Assembly: GCA_022821065.1 (NCBI GenBank)
Contig: JAJEEK010000050.1
Location: 1-64,000, forward strand
Direction: 5' to 3'
Origin: Candidatus Poribacteria bacterium
GTDB taxonomy: Bacteria > Poribacteria > WGA-4E > WGA-3G
DNA length: 64,000 bases
Each line of letters begins with the position of its first letter. The first letter of the stretch is position 1. The notes beneath the pieces were generated by a model. It worked only from the letters and a program-made list of their open reading frames with translations. It ran no database searches and was not told the DNA's origin. Shown here one piece after another: positions 54,847-63,914 of this stretch. The position numbers were made by a program, and so were the translations under genes.

Positions 54847-55177
54847 TGTGAAGTTTGAGAAAAGCAGTGGGAACGTGTTTAAAGATATAGGTTTTTCTGA
54901 TGAAGAAGCCGAAGCCTTGTCGTTTCGGACGAAGTTAAGTTTTGAGGTATTTACACTTCTCAAGAAGTCGCGATTGAAACACGTAAAGGCAGCGAAACTT
55001 CTTGCAGTTGATCCAGCTGACATCTCAAAACTTAAGAACGGAGACGATGACGATTTCAGCTTGGCACGCCTTTTCGACTTTCGGGACAGGTTAAGACATT
55101 ATGTGAAAGAGCGGGGTACGCTATCAGAAAATAACGACAGACAAAACACAACAGATGTACTTGGAGCTGAAAGATGA
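54836..55177 (+). CDS. HigA-like XRE-family antitoxin
   Basis: 113 residues of the helix-turn-helix type found with Gp49-like toxins: NVFKDIGFSDEEAEALSFRT, then LSFEVFTLLKKSRLKHVKAAKLLAVDPADISKLKNGD, where the HTH lies. It should bind the toxin and repress their shared promoter. ATG 54836 has GGAGG upstream. The stop overlaps the cupin start as ATGA. Confidence 0.85.
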   Translation: MCNDVKFEKSSGNVFKDIGFSDEEAEALSFRTKLSFEVFTLLKKSRLKHVKAAKLLAVDPADISKLKNGDDDDFSLARLFDFRDRLRHYVKERGTLSENNDRQNTTDVLGAER

Positions 55178-55479
55178 ATTGGAAATCACGTTGGTCAGAT
55201 CAGCATGCAGATACCGCCGCTTTAAAAAAGCAGCTGCAAATCGAAGGCTTCAGTGCCTACGAATGGACGGGGCGTCCGGGGGGTGCCTATCTCGACTATA
55301 TCCACACGCAAGACGAGGTCGTATGCGTCCTGTCTGGCACAGCAGATGTCAAGGTCGCTGATGAGCGGGGAACCGTTGAGAGCGGCGATCGGATTGATGT
55401 GCCTGCGAACACCTATCACTCAATCACTGTCACAAGTAAAGATCCCTTAGTCGTCTTAACGGGGATGCGGCAAACGTAA
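55174..55479 (+). CDS. Small cupin-domain protein
   Basis: 101 residues, one conserved barrel: YIHTQDEVVCVLSGTADVKV and SGDRIDVPANTYHSITVTSKD. Metal-binding positions H and E are partly kept (HTQDE, H in YHS). Ligand unknown. The 4-base overlap with the antitoxin gene means it is translated from the same mRNA; a functional link to the toxin pair is not evident. Confidence 0.75.
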   Translation: MNWKSRWSDQHADTAALKKQLQIEGFSAYEWTGRPGGAYLDYIHTQDEVVCVLSGTADVKVADERGTVESGDRIDVPANTYHSITVTSKDPLVVLTGMRQT

Positions 55480-55567
55480 AATAAAGGCGGAACATGCTGG
55501 CAGATACAGATTACGCAGTTTTTGACATTTCTATTCTCGTTAAAACAATCAATAATAAGGAGTTTTC

Positions 55568-57055
55568 ATGAACATTACTGTTAAAACCGGTGGGTTTAAC
55601 CAAGAACAGGCGGATGTCATCGCTATCGGTGTGCTGGAGAACCCGGATTTCTATAGCGCGCCGCTCCAAACTATAGACCAAGCCCTCGGTGGACGCATTC
55701 GCGAAGTGATGAACCTCGGCGATTTCACAGGTAAGTTGAAAACCACTGCTTGGCTTTACACAAACGGTTCCATCACTGCGCCGCGCGTGCTACTGGTCGG
55801 TCTCGGTGAATACCATGACCTCACACCTGAAAAGGTCCGTCAGGCAGCCGGACACGCCGCCCGGACAATCCGGGATATGGGGTTAAGCAACGCAGCGATT
55901 CCGATTCCGATTGAAGCGACTCCTGAGATGATACAAGCGGCGACGGAAGCGTGTATCCTCGCGCTCTATCAGTTCAACGAACACAAAACAGATAACGACG
56001 ATGACGATGAAAAGAAAAAATTGGAATCGCTGACGTTCTTAGCTGAAAACGATCACAGTCAAGGGACAGTAGAACAGGCAGTGCAGCGCGGAGAACTGAT
56101 AGCCAATGGCACGCTCCTCGCTCGTGATTTGAGCAACCAACCGAGTAACCACCTTACACCGACACAGTTGGCTGAAAAAGCAGAAACCGTAGCAGAAGTC
56201 GCAGGACTCCGTTGCGAAATCTTTGATAAAGCGACACTGGAGGAGAAAGGTTTCCGGACACTTCTTGCCGTTGCACAAGGGAGCGCTGAAGAACCGCGGT
56301 TCATCATCTTGGAGTATACCCCGGACGGCGAAGGACAGGATACGGTCGTACTCGTTGGTAAAGGGATCACTTTCGATACAGGCGGGATCTCGCTCAAAGG
56401 CGGAAGCGGTATGCACGAGATGAAACACGATATGTCCGGTGCCGCCGCAGTCATCGGTGCGATGCAAGCAATCGGTCATCTCAAACCGAACGTCCGAGTC
56501 ATCGGTATCGTCGCTGCTACCGAAAATATGCCGAGTGGAACTGCTATTAAGCCCGGAGATGTCGTCACCTCTTACGGTGGCAAAACGATTGAGATTCTCA
56601 ATACCGATGCTGAGGGACGGCTGGTATTGGCAGATGCGCTCGGATGGTCGGCACAGTATAACCCGAAAGGCGTTATTGACTTAGCCACGCTCACCGGTGC
56701 TGTGATTACCTGTTTAGGACACATCGCAGCCGGTGCGATGGGGACAGATACGGAACTCATGGCGAAAGTGAAATCGGCAGCTGTAAAGACGCACGAACGC
56801 GTCTGGGAATTACCGCTCTGGGACGACTACGATGAAGGCGTTAAGAGCAAGGTAGCGGATGTCCAGAACATTGGGGACGGTGGTGCTGGCACAATCGCCG
56901 GTGCTGCGTTCTTGAAGAAATTCGCGGAAGGCTATCCTTGGGTGCATCTCGACATCGCTGGTACGGCTTGGGGGATGAAAGGCTCTACGTATATCCCTGA
57001 AGGCGCATCCGGCTACGGCGTACGGTTGTTGGTGCAATTGGTTGAAGATTGGTAG
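55568..57055 (+). CDS. pepA: Leucyl aminopeptidase (M17)
   Basis: 495 residues. Metal-binding and catalytic motifs are intact: VGKGITFDTGGISLKGG, MKHDMSGAAAVIGAM, and NTDAEGRLVLADAL, the M17 signature. GDGGAGTIAGAAFLKKF and HLDIAGTAW complete the C-terminal domain. A hexameric cytosolic enzyme releasing N-terminal residues from peptides. AAGGAG precedes ATG 55568. A short acidic stretch (DNDDDDEKKK, about residue 140) sits between the N-terminal and catalytic domains. Confidence 0.93.
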   Translation: MNITVKTGGFNQEQADVIAIGVLENPDFYSAPLQTIDQALGGRIREVMNLGDFTGKLKTTAWLYTNGSITAPRVLLVGLGEYHDLTPEKVRQAAGHAARTIRDMGLSNAAIPIPIEATPEMIQAATEACILALYQFNEHKTDNDDDDEKKKLESLTFLAENDHSQGTVEQAVQRGELIANGTLLARDLSNQPSNHLTPTQLAEKAETVAEVAGLRCEIFDKATLEEKGFRTLLAVAQGSAEEPRFIILEYTPDGEGQDTVVLVGKGITFDTGGISLKGGSGMHEMKHDMSGAAAVIGAMQAIGHLKPNVRVIGIVAATENMPSGTAIKPGDVVTSYGGKTIEILNTDAEGRLVLADALGWSAQYNPKGVIDLATLTGAVITCLGHIAAGAMGTDTELMAKVKSAAVKTHERVWELPLWDDYDEGVKSKVADVQNIGDGGAGTIAGAAFLKKFAEGYPWVHLDIAGTAWGMKGSTYIPEGASGYGVRLLVQLVEDW

Positions 57056-57059
57056 TTTT

Positions 57060-57318
57060 CAAGTTACCAGTTACCAGTTACCAGTTACCAGAAAAGAGGA
57101 ATGGCTTTCGGCTTTCGGCTTTCGGAAGAATGGCTTTCGGCTTTCGGCTAAGAGGCCATCGGTAAGAAACATTGTGCTAACCTAACACCTCTTTACCGAC
57201 CGCTGACAGTGAGCGCAGCGAACGCCCCTCTTTGCTGATTGCCACTTCCCCTCTTTGCCGACTGCCGACTGCCGACTGCCTCTTTAACTGGGGACTGTTT
57301 ACTGGCCACTGGTTCCTG
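57060..57318. repeat. 7-mer array element (pepA-leuA gap)
   Basis: Four TTACCAG units at the left end, GGCTTTC arrays, the conserved core also at 41.8 and (inverted) 28.6 kb, GCCGACT arrays, then an ACTGG-rich right end. It lies between convergent genes. Confidence 0.85.
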
Positions 57319-57330
57319 TCTCGATAGCCC

Positions 57331-58884
57331 TTATCCTTCAGATCGGATCTGAATTAATTTATTAACAGCGTGGATGTATGCCCGGGCACTCGCTTCGATG
57401 ATGTCTGTACTCGCACCATGTCCCGTGATAATATGTCCGTTATCCTGGACCTTCAATGAGACTTCACCGATAGCGTCTTCGCCTTCGGTTACGGAACGGA
57501 TCTGGTAATCGACGAGGTTCAGTTGAATGTCAACAATTTGACCAATCGCTTTAAACGCTGCATCAACGGGTCCATCACCGGTAGACGCTTTTTCAACAAT
57601 CCCGTCTTCTGTCCGAATACCGACTGTCGTTGTCGGCGAAATCTTCGTTCCGCTGACGACTTGAATATAGTCGAGTTCAAAGACGGCAGGAATCGCGCGA
57701 ATCTCGTCGCTCATGATCGCCTCAAGATCCGCGTCTTGTATCGACTTCTTCTTATCTGCGACCTTCAGGAACCTTTCATAAACCTTGTCTAACTGTTCCC
57801 CTTCTACTTCATAACCAAGTTCGCTGAGCCGATGTCTGAGTGCGTTGCGTCCCGAACGCGGGCTGAGGATCAGTTGGCTCTCTTTCCAACCGATCTCTTG
57901 TGGGTCAATGATTTCAAAAGTTACGCGCGATTTAATGATACCGTCCTGATGGATACCGGAGCTATGCGCGAAGGCGTTCGCGCCGACAATCGCTTTGTTC
58001 GGTTGTACGGCAATCCCCATTGTACGGCTGACACGTCGGCTGATTGGGACAATCTCTTTCGCGTTAATCCGAGTGTAATAGTCTTTGAAATAGTCGCGCC
58101 GGGTTCGGATCGCCATGACCACCTCTTCGAGCGAGGTATTTCCGGCGCGTTCTCCGAGTCCGTTGATGGTGCATTCCACCTGCCGCGCGCCTTGTTCAAC
58201 CGCGATCAGGCTATTCGCGACTGCCAATCCGAGATCGTTATGACAGTGGACACTAATGATAGCGTCGTCAACATTCGGGACATTCTGCATGATGCTTTTG
58301 ATGAGGTTGCCGAATTCTGTCGGGACTGTCCATCCGACAGTCTCAGGAATATTGATGACGGTCGCGCCTGCAGCGATTGTCGCTTCGACGACTTCATAGA
58401 GAAATGCCAATTCCGTCCGTCCGGCATCCATCGGTGAAAACTCTACATTCGCATCCGGGTGGTTTTCACAAAGACTTTTCGCATAAGCGACGGCATCGGT
58501 TGCCATCCGGAGTGTATCTTCGGGTGTCGTCCGTGTGATGCGTCCCATGTGAATCGGTGAAGTCCCGACAAATGTGTGGATACGTGCCCGCGGTGCGTCT
58601 TCAATAGCTTTCCATGCGGCAGTGATGTCTTTCTCAACGACACGAGAGAGGGCGCAAATTTCCGGTCCTTCAACCTCGTTTGCGATCTGTTTGACAGCCT
58701 CAAAATCACCTGGTGACGAAATCGGGAATCCGGCTTCAATGACATCAACATTTAATCTGGCGAGGTGCTTGGCAATTTCGAGTTTCTCGCCGATACCGAG
58801 TGCGGCACCGGGCGTCTGCTCAGCATCACGGAGCGTTGTATCAAAAATATAGATTTGCTGTTGATTGGTTTCAAAATCGTCCAA
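57331..58884 (-). CDS. leuA: 2-isopropylmalate synthase
   Basis: About 518 residues from TTG 58884, chosen because GGAGG lies 8 bases upstream of it and inside the longer opening from TTG 58908. IYIFDTTLRDAEQTPG is the HMGL-like start with metal-binding D; ISVHCHNDLGLAVANS holds the metal-binding histidines; GLGERAGNTSLEEVVMAI is conserved. The C-terminal regulatory LeuA dimer domain (TVGIRTEDG, GDGPVDAAFKAI) is present, so leucine feedback is expected. It condenses acetyl-CoA and 2-oxoisovalerate in leucine synthesis. Citramalate synthase is a less likely alternative. Confidence 0.9.
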   Translation of the reverse strand: MDDFETNQQQIYIFDTTLRDAEQTPGAALGIGEKLEIAKHLARLNVDVIEAGFPISSPGDFEAVKQIANEVEGPEICALSRVVEKDITAAWKAIEDAPRARIHTFVGTSPIHMGRITRTTPEDTLRMATDAVAYAKSLCENHPDANVEFSPMDAGRTELAFLYEVVEATIAAGATVINIPETVGWTVPTEFGNLIKSIMQNVPNVDDAIISVHCHNDLGLAVANSLIAVEQGARQVECTINGLGERAGNTSLEEVVMAIRTRRDYFKDYYTRINAKEIVPISRRVSRTMGIAVQPNKAIVGANAFAHSSGIHQDGIIKSRVTFEIIDPQEIGWKESQLILSPRSGRNALRHRLSELGYEVEGEQLDKVYERFLKVADKKKSIQDADLEAIMSDEIRAIPAVFELDYIQVVSGTKISPTTTVGIRTEDGIVEKASTGDGPVDAAFKAIGQIVDIQLNLVDYQIRSVTEGEDAIGEVSLKVQDNGHIITGHGASTDIIEASARAYIHAVNKLIQIRSEG

Positions 58885-58907
58885 GGCTTTTTCCTCCAAT
58901 TTAGTCA

Positions 58908-59012
58908 ATAGTTGTCAGTGCCCAGTCGCCAGTTAAAGAAAGGAAACCTGATGAACCAGACTCTCACTACGAGGCACTCTTAACTGGTTCCTGGTTACTG
59001 GTTCCTGTTAAC
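58908..59012. repeat. 7-mer-ended element (leuA-aroF gap)
   Basis: CAGTGCCCAGTCGCCAGTTA on the left, CTGGTTCCTGGTTACTGG on the right, short interior. Fills the gap. Confidence 0.6.
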
Positions 59013-59018
59013 TACTCC

Positions 59019-60035
59019 CTACATTTCACGACCGACAGCGATAGCAATCGGTTTCAGTTCTTGCATCAATGCCTCGAATTGATCCGGGAACAGCGACTGA
59101 GCCCCGTCTCCTGTCATGGAGTGATCAGGGTCGTGGTGTACTTCGAGCAGTAGCCCATCTGCACCAGCCGCGACAGACGCTTTCGCCATATCACACACGA
59201 GGCTTCGGATACCGGTACCGTGGCTCGGATCTACGATGATCGGAAGGTGGCTTAATTCGTGTATCACAGGAACAGCGTTCAAGTCGAGCGTGTTGCGTGT
59301 GTGGGGTTCAAAAGTCCGAATACCGCGTTCACAGAGAATCACATCCGGATTTCCTTCGGAGAGGATATACTCCGCAGCGAGCAGCCATTCTTCAATTGTC
59401 GATGACATGCCACGTTTGAGGATTACCGGTTTCTGTGCGCGTCCAACTTCACGCAACAGGTAAAAATTTGTCATGTTCCGGGTGCCAAGTTGGAACATAT
59501 CGGTATATTCGCCGACAAGCTCGACTTCATGCGGTGTCATCACTTCGGTAACAATACCGAGTCCGGTTTCATCTTTTGCTGCTTTTAGCATTTTGAGGGC
59601 ATTCTCGCCATAGCCTTGGAAGCTATAGGGGCCCGTTCTCGGTTTAAATGCCCCGCCTCTGATGAAACTCGCGCCGCTCTTCTGAACGAGGTGGGCAATG
59701 GTTACAATCTGCTCTGTACTCTCTACTGCACACGGCCCCGCGATAACAGGTAACTGCTTTCCACCAATTTTTGTGCCGTTAACCACAAAAACTGTCGGCT
59801 CATCCCGGAACTCACGGCTCGCTAATTTGAACGGTGCTGTAATCGGCATTGTCCGTTCAACACCGGACATCGACTCTATCGGAATATCACCAAGCAACGT
59901 TTTATCTCCTATGACACCGATAACAGTGTGCCGTTCGCCAGTCGAGACTTGCGCTTTCAGCCCAACGCTCTCGATGCGTTTGACGACAGCATCAATATCT
60001 GCTTGTGTCGCATTAGTCTTGGTAACGATTACCAT
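59019..60035 (-). CDS. aroF: 3-deoxy-7-phosphoheptulonate (DAHP) synthase, type I-beta
   Basis: 338 residues from ATG 60035 (GGAGG 12 bases upstream; a TTG at 60044 is too close to it). The N-terminal ferredoxin-like domain (MVIVTKTNATQADIDAVVKR, about 1-70) is followed by the KDO8P/DAHP barrel: VIAGPCAVES, GGAFKPRTGPYSFQGYG, QLGTRNMTNFYLLREVG, PVILKRGM and IVDPSHGTG. It joins PEP and erythrose 4-phosphate as the first shikimate step. A terminator-like hairpin in the leader suggests attenuation. Confidence 0.92.
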   Translation of the reverse strand: MVIVTKTNATQADIDAVVKRIESVGLKAQVSTGERHTVIGVIGDKTLLGDIPIESMSGVERTMPITAPFKLASREFRDEPTVFVVNGTKIGGKQLPVIAGPCAVESTEQIVTIAHLVQKSGASFIRGGAFKPRTGPYSFQGYGENALKMLKAAKDETGLGIVTEVMTPHEVELVGEYTDMFQLGTRNMTNFYLLREVGRAQKPVILKRGMSSTIEEWLLAAEYILSEGNPDVILCERGIRTFEPHTRNTLDLNAVPVIHELSHLPIIVDPSHGTGIRSLVCDMAKASVAAGADGLLLEVHHDPDHSMTGDGAQSLFPDQFEALMQELKPIAIAVGREM

Positions 60036-60057
60036 ACTTTTCAACTACCTCCGCCTT

Positions 60058-60132
60058 TTCAATAGCCAGTTTTCGGTCTTCAAGCTGCACCGTCTTTTTA
60101 ATAGCAAGTTTTCGGTTTGCAAGCTGCACCGA
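60058..60132 (-). repeat. Tandem 38-39 bp duplication in the aroF leader
   Basis: On the minus strand CGGTGCAGCTTG..ACCGAAAACTTGCTATT and CGGTGCAGCTTG..ACCGAAAACTGGCTATT stand head to tail, ending just before the ribosome binding site. Each unit can form a CGGT/ACCG hairpin. Confidence 0.75.
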
Positions 60133-60168
60133 AAAAAAAACTCTATCTATCCCAAATCAAACTCGGTT

Positions 60169-60210
60169 AAAAAAAATTACCCAACATCGAATTTATGTTC
60201 AACGCTGGGT
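60169..60210 (-). terminator. Intrinsic terminator/attenuator in the aroF leader
   Basis: On the minus strand a 13-pair stem (ACCCAGCGTTGAA / TTCGATGTTGGGT, with some G-T pairs) and a 6-base loop are followed by AATTTTTTTT. It lies about 135 bases before the aroF start with no minus-strand gene upstream, so it probably acts as an attenuator. Confidence 0.7.
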
Positions 60211-60742
60211 GGTGATTATGAGGTCGGTTCGTCATACGCTCTGAGGCATCGCCTTTAAATTTTCACCACCTATCGTTGCCGTACACATATAAGTACAGGT
60301 AAAGATAATACACAAACACACCTTTTAACAGCAAACTGCTGCTTGCAAGCTGCCGAAAAAGTGTCCACGCGTAGAGAGAAGCATTATAGACGGTCTCTAC
60401 ACCGGTGATTTGCGTTGTGATGGTATTGCGTTCAAGCGTTTGCATCATCAAATTCTCAGAATTGCGTAAGCAAGAAAATTACCCACAACGTCTCAAAAGC
60501 AACCCATGCTATTAAGACGTTATTTGGGAAAAAACGTTTACACGTTGTTGTCTGTGCCTAACTTTAATATATGATAACACATTTTTTTTTACAAGTCAAA
60601 TTTCTTTTTTCAATGGCAGTCGGCCGTCGGCAATTAGCGCGAATGTCACTATTGAGAGATCCGTTCTATAAGGAAGAAAACGCGATCGAAAAATTGATGT
60701 TCCGATGGAACAGAGGGGTTCTGGACAAACAAGAAAATAGGT
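60211..60742. other. Gene-free region between aroF and the uridine kinase-like gene
   Basis: No convincing gene. A 62-codon minus-strand opening (60263-60451) has low-complexity YYLYLYLY and no ribosome binding site. GCAAACTGCTGCTTGCAAGCTG near 60330 echoes the tandem unit of the aroF leader. Confidence 0.5.
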
Positions 60743-60771
60743 TTGACAGGCAAGCCAAAGTATGCTAATAT
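60743..60771 (+). promoter_or_regulatory. Sigma-70 promoter of uridine kinase-like gene
   Basis: TTGACA (60743-60748), 17-bp spacer, TAATAT (60766-60771), about 41 bases before ATG 60813. Confidence 0.7.
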
Positions 60772-60812
60772 ACAAAACTTAAATTCGACAACAGAATATA
60801 GACGGAGAAACC

Positions 60813-61466
60813 ATGCAAGAAGGTAAACAATTCACCCCCATCACTGTTGGGATTATGGGGGGTTCCGCTTCCGGGAAAACCACATTTGCGAATGCTTTGT
60901 CGGAAGCACTCGCGGATTTGTCGCCTGTTGTACTCAATCAAGATTCCTATTTCAGCGACTGGTCGGAATACTCAGAAGCAGAACGTGAGCGCGTGATTAC
61001 CGCAAATCACCCGGATGCTGTCTTATGGGATGCCCTCCTTACAGACATCAAGAAACTGCGCGCCCGAGATGCTATTAATTTTCCGACCGTTGGCACCCGT
61101 GCTGCACAACGCAGGGACGAAAAAACGAGTGTTCAACCGAGCGATGTCGTCATTGTAGAGGGACACCTCATCTTCTGGAGTGAAGACCTCCGTGATTTGA
61201 TGGACATCAAATTGTTCCTTGATGTCGATGCACACGAAAGGGTCCTGCGACGGATGCTCCGTGATGTCGCACAACGGGGCGGCGATCTGGAATGGGCGAT
61301 TAACTGGTACCGACGCGATGTCTTACCGAATTTCCCCGTCTATACCGAACCTTGCAAACAGTACGCGGATATCGTTATTCCCTTTCAAGACGAAAATCCG
61401 GTTGCCTTACACACACTTATTGCCGCAATCCGTGCCAGAATTCAAGAAGGCATCCCTTCACCTTAA
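60813..61466 (+). CDS. udk: Uridine kinase-like P-loop kinase
   Basis: 217 residues. P-loop GIMGGSASGKTTFANALSEAL (about 12-32), VVLNQDSYFSDWSEYSEAER (substrate D), VVIVEGHLIFWSEDLRDLMD (Walker B region) and VDAHERVLRRMLRDVAQRGG. Matches the uridine kinase/phosphoribulokinase family; salvage of uridine or cytidine with ATP is the default assignment. Phosphoribulokinase cannot be fully excluded. GGAG precedes ATG 60813. Confidence 0.82.
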   Translation: MQEGKQFTPITVGIMGGSASGKTTFANALSEALADLSPVVLNQDSYFSDWSEYSEAERERVITANHPDAVLWDALLTDIKKLRARDAINFPTVGTRAAQRRDEKTSVQPSDVVIVEGHLIFWSEDLRDLMDIKLFLDVDAHERVLRRMLRDVAQRGGDLEWAINWYRRDVLPNFPVYTEPCKQYADIVIPFQDENPVALHTLIAAIRARIQEGIPSP

Positions 61467-61492
61467 GACAACGTAAATAGAGAACAAGAACA

Positions 61493-63715
61493 TTAGAAGT
61501 GATAACTAATGCCAGTCTGTATGTTTCTCGGATTACCCGGTGTAAAATGAATCTCTGACATCGGTTCTGCCTCGTTGGCTAAGCGCGATTCAGTGTCAAA
61601 CTGTGCTTCGTTCCAGTCAACGTCAAGAAGATTCTCAACGGTTACGAAATACTTGAATGGACCAAGGGGATAAGAAAGTCCGAGGTTCAAAAGTGTGTGC
61701 CCTTCCGCTGTGACACTATTATCCTCGTTGGCAGGTCGGTCGCCAATATAACGATAACGCAAATTGGCACTAAATCCAGAGGGATGAATTGCCGTCAAGC
61801 CGCCTGTCGAAGTCACACGCGGTGCGAGAGGAATCTTGTTAGCATCAGAGGGTTCATCAACAAATTTCCCGCTCGAAAGGTTCACATCTGTATCTATCCA
61901 CAACCACGAAAGAATCTGTGCTCGTCCTTCGATGTCAACGCCAATTCGGCGGGATTTACCACTGATTTCGGTTTCACCTGCATCACCAACAAAAACCAGT
62001 TCCTCGTCTAAATCGAGCAACCACCCAGCGATTCCGATATTGAATCTGTTCCAAAACCGGTGACGTGTGCCGATTTCGGCACCAATCGCGCGCGGTAACG
62101 TGTGAATACCAGACTGATCCGGGTCAAAATTCAACTGCATGAGTCGTTCATTAATTTGCGCGTCGCTTAAGCCTTGGTGTCCAAATGTTCGCGCTAAGTC
62201 GGAAATAGTTCGTTCAATGACCACATCACGGGCATCATTAGAGTGGAAGCCGGTACCGAAATTCAAAAAAATATCGGTTGAATGAAGTGGACTATAGACG
62301 AGATTGAATTTCGGGTTAAGCATCGCTTCTTGGGCATATCCTGAAGCGTGTGGCAAGGTTATTGATGGATCAGATAATGTGTCGAGGTGATCCTCAACGT
62401 TATAGGTGAAGTAATCGCCGCGCAAACCGAGTTGCAATCGGAGTTGTGAATTAATGATTAGTTCTTCCTGCACCCAAAGAAACAGATTTCGCTCAATAAT
62501 ACCCGAATTGACTTTTTCTGTTAAACGTCTGCGATTGGGACTGTGCCAGAGACTGACAGCAATATCGTCGGAACGAAATCCGCCACCGAACGTAGTTGTT
62601 GATTGCATTGAATAGATCAATTGCTCGAATTCATACTCGGTGTTCAACCCAAGAATGGCGCGGTCATCTGTTTGTTCAATCATGTCCCCGTTTTCTGGAT
62701 CGTCGAGGAAGAAAGTAAAGTTCGAGAATAGTTTAAAGTTATAGCGGGTAAAATAAGGCTGAATGAGAAATCGGCTATTATTTTCCCCTCTTGCCGTGTA
62801 GATTACATTAATATTTTGCCTGCCAGTTTGGCCGCCTTCAAGGTCGTCAATTGCCCCGAATCGGGTAACCAGTCCATTGTCAACGGCGCGTTGGGGAATC
62901 TGCCCGGAGGCATCCCACGCGGAACTAAAGGCACTCACCGAAAACGCAATTTTGTTTGTTTCATTCAGGTGTGTATGGAATTTACCAAAAAGGTTGGACC
63001 TCTGGAAATTCTGATCGCTTTCAACAGGACCATCTGTGTTATAAAACTGTGACCCAAAATAAATATTTTGCTGCTCACTGCCCCCTGGCACCTGAAACAA
63101 TCCAGTAACCTTTTGCGTATTAAACTCGCCACCTTCGATTTTCACCATGTTCGCGTCAAGATAATCTTTTGTATGAAACAGTACCGAACCTGCAGTCGAT
63201 AAATTACCGTGTCTGGCAAAATAGGGGCCTTTGAATAGGTCAATTGACTCCACTAATTCAGGTATAACATAGTGGAGGTCAGCATACCCTTGACCATGTC
63301 CGTGTGAAACCATATTTACGGGGATACCATCGGTTGAAATAGCGACATCCGTGCCGTGATCCGCATCGAATCCACGTAGAAAAATTTGTTCAGCTTTACC
63401 ACCACCAGCATGTTGTGTGACAATAAGTCCTGGTGCCAATTGTAGCATATCTTGCGCCGTTTTCATTGGACGAATATTCAAATCAAACTCTCGAATAGAC
63501 TTTGAAGATGCTGTTGAATAGGCACGGTCCCCTCTGACCAAAATTTTTTCGAGTTGAATTACATCAGTGGAAGACTCCAAGTTGTTTTCATCATCTATGT
63601 CTTCCGTTTGAGTTGTTTCTTCTATCGCCTCGGATGTTTGAAAAAGAGGAAGCAACCATACAACAGATACAAACACCGTCAATAAATAGAGAGACAATCG
63701 TGTGATTTTTTTCAT
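61493..63715 (-). CDS. TonB-dependent outer-membrane receptor
   Basis: 740 residues. Signal peptide (about 8-29), acidic linker, then plug domain: MKTAQDMLQLAPGLIVTQHAGG, QIFLRGFDADHGTDVAISTDGIPVNM, YFARHGNLSTAGSVLF. The 22-stranded barrel ends in QTGISYHF with terminal phenylalanine. AAGGAATATTT precedes ATG 63715. No siderophore, cobalamin or SusD-type partner gene is next to it, so its ligand is unknown. The HGHGQGY and DADHGTD histidines in the plug resemble metal- or heme-type receptors, but this is weak evidence. Confidence 0.9.
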   Translation of the reverse strand: MKKITRLSLYLLTVFVSVVWLLPLFQTSEAIEETTQTEDIDDENNLESSTDVIQLEKILVRGDRAYSTASSKSIREFDLNIRPMKTAQDMLQLAPGLIVTQHAGGGKAEQIFLRGFDADHGTDVAISTDGIPVNMVSHGHGQGYADLHYVIPELVESIDLFKGPYFARHGNLSTAGSVLFHTKDYLDANMVKIEGGEFNTQKVTGLFQVPGGSEQQNIYFGSQFYNTDGPVESDQNFQRSNLFGKFHTHLNETNKIAFSVSAFSSAWDASGQIPQRAVDNGLVTRFGAIDDLEGGQTGRQNINVIYTARGENNSRFLIQPYFTRYNFKLFSNFTFFLDDPENGDMIEQTDDRAILGLNTEYEFEQLIYSMQSTTTFGGGFRSDDIAVSLWHSPNRRRLTEKVNSGIIERNLFLWVQEELIINSQLRLQLGLRGDYFTYNVEDHLDTLSDPSITLPHASGYAQEAMLNPKFNLVYSPLHSTDIFLNFGTGFHSNDARDVVIERTISDLARTFGHQGLSDAQINERLMQLNFDPDQSGIHTLPRAIGAEIGTRHRFWNRFNIGIAGWLLDLDEELVFVGDAGETEISGKSRRIGVDIEGRAQILSWLWIDTDVNLSSGKFVDEPSDANKIPLAPRVTSTGGLTAIHPSGFSANLRYRYIGDRPANEDNSVTAEGHTLLNLGLSYPLGPFKYFVTVENLLDVDWNEAQFDTESRLANEAEPMSEIHFTPGNPRNIQTGISYHF

Positions 63716-63745
63716 AAATATTCCTTTGCTGGACCGAATTCTTCA

Positions 63746-63914
63746 GGGCTTACGCAATTTTGAGTGTAGACTGTTCTGTTAGATGAAAGTTATCTGAAAA
63801 CACAGCGTTCTGGTGTCACAAACTAACAGTTTTGCGGCGTACTTGAAGAAACCCCCAAGCAAAAACCCCAAATGCGAAGTGCATCGTGGTCCAAAGAGCG
63901 GCATGCGTAAGTCC
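63746..63914. mobile_element. Diverged MITE of the GGACTTACGCA family
   Basis: GGGCTTACGCA (63746-63756) and TGCGTAAGTCC (63904-63914) as inverted ends. The left 90 bases are related, in inverse orientation, to the 5.4 kb copy (TGTTAGATG, CACAGCGTTCTGGTGTCACA). The right part differs. No clear target duplication. Confidence 0.7.

Noticed and set aside
60263..60451. 62-residue minus-strand ORF (TLERNTITTQITG...)
   Set aside because: Low-complexity YLYLYLY end, no ribosome binding site and no family resemblance.
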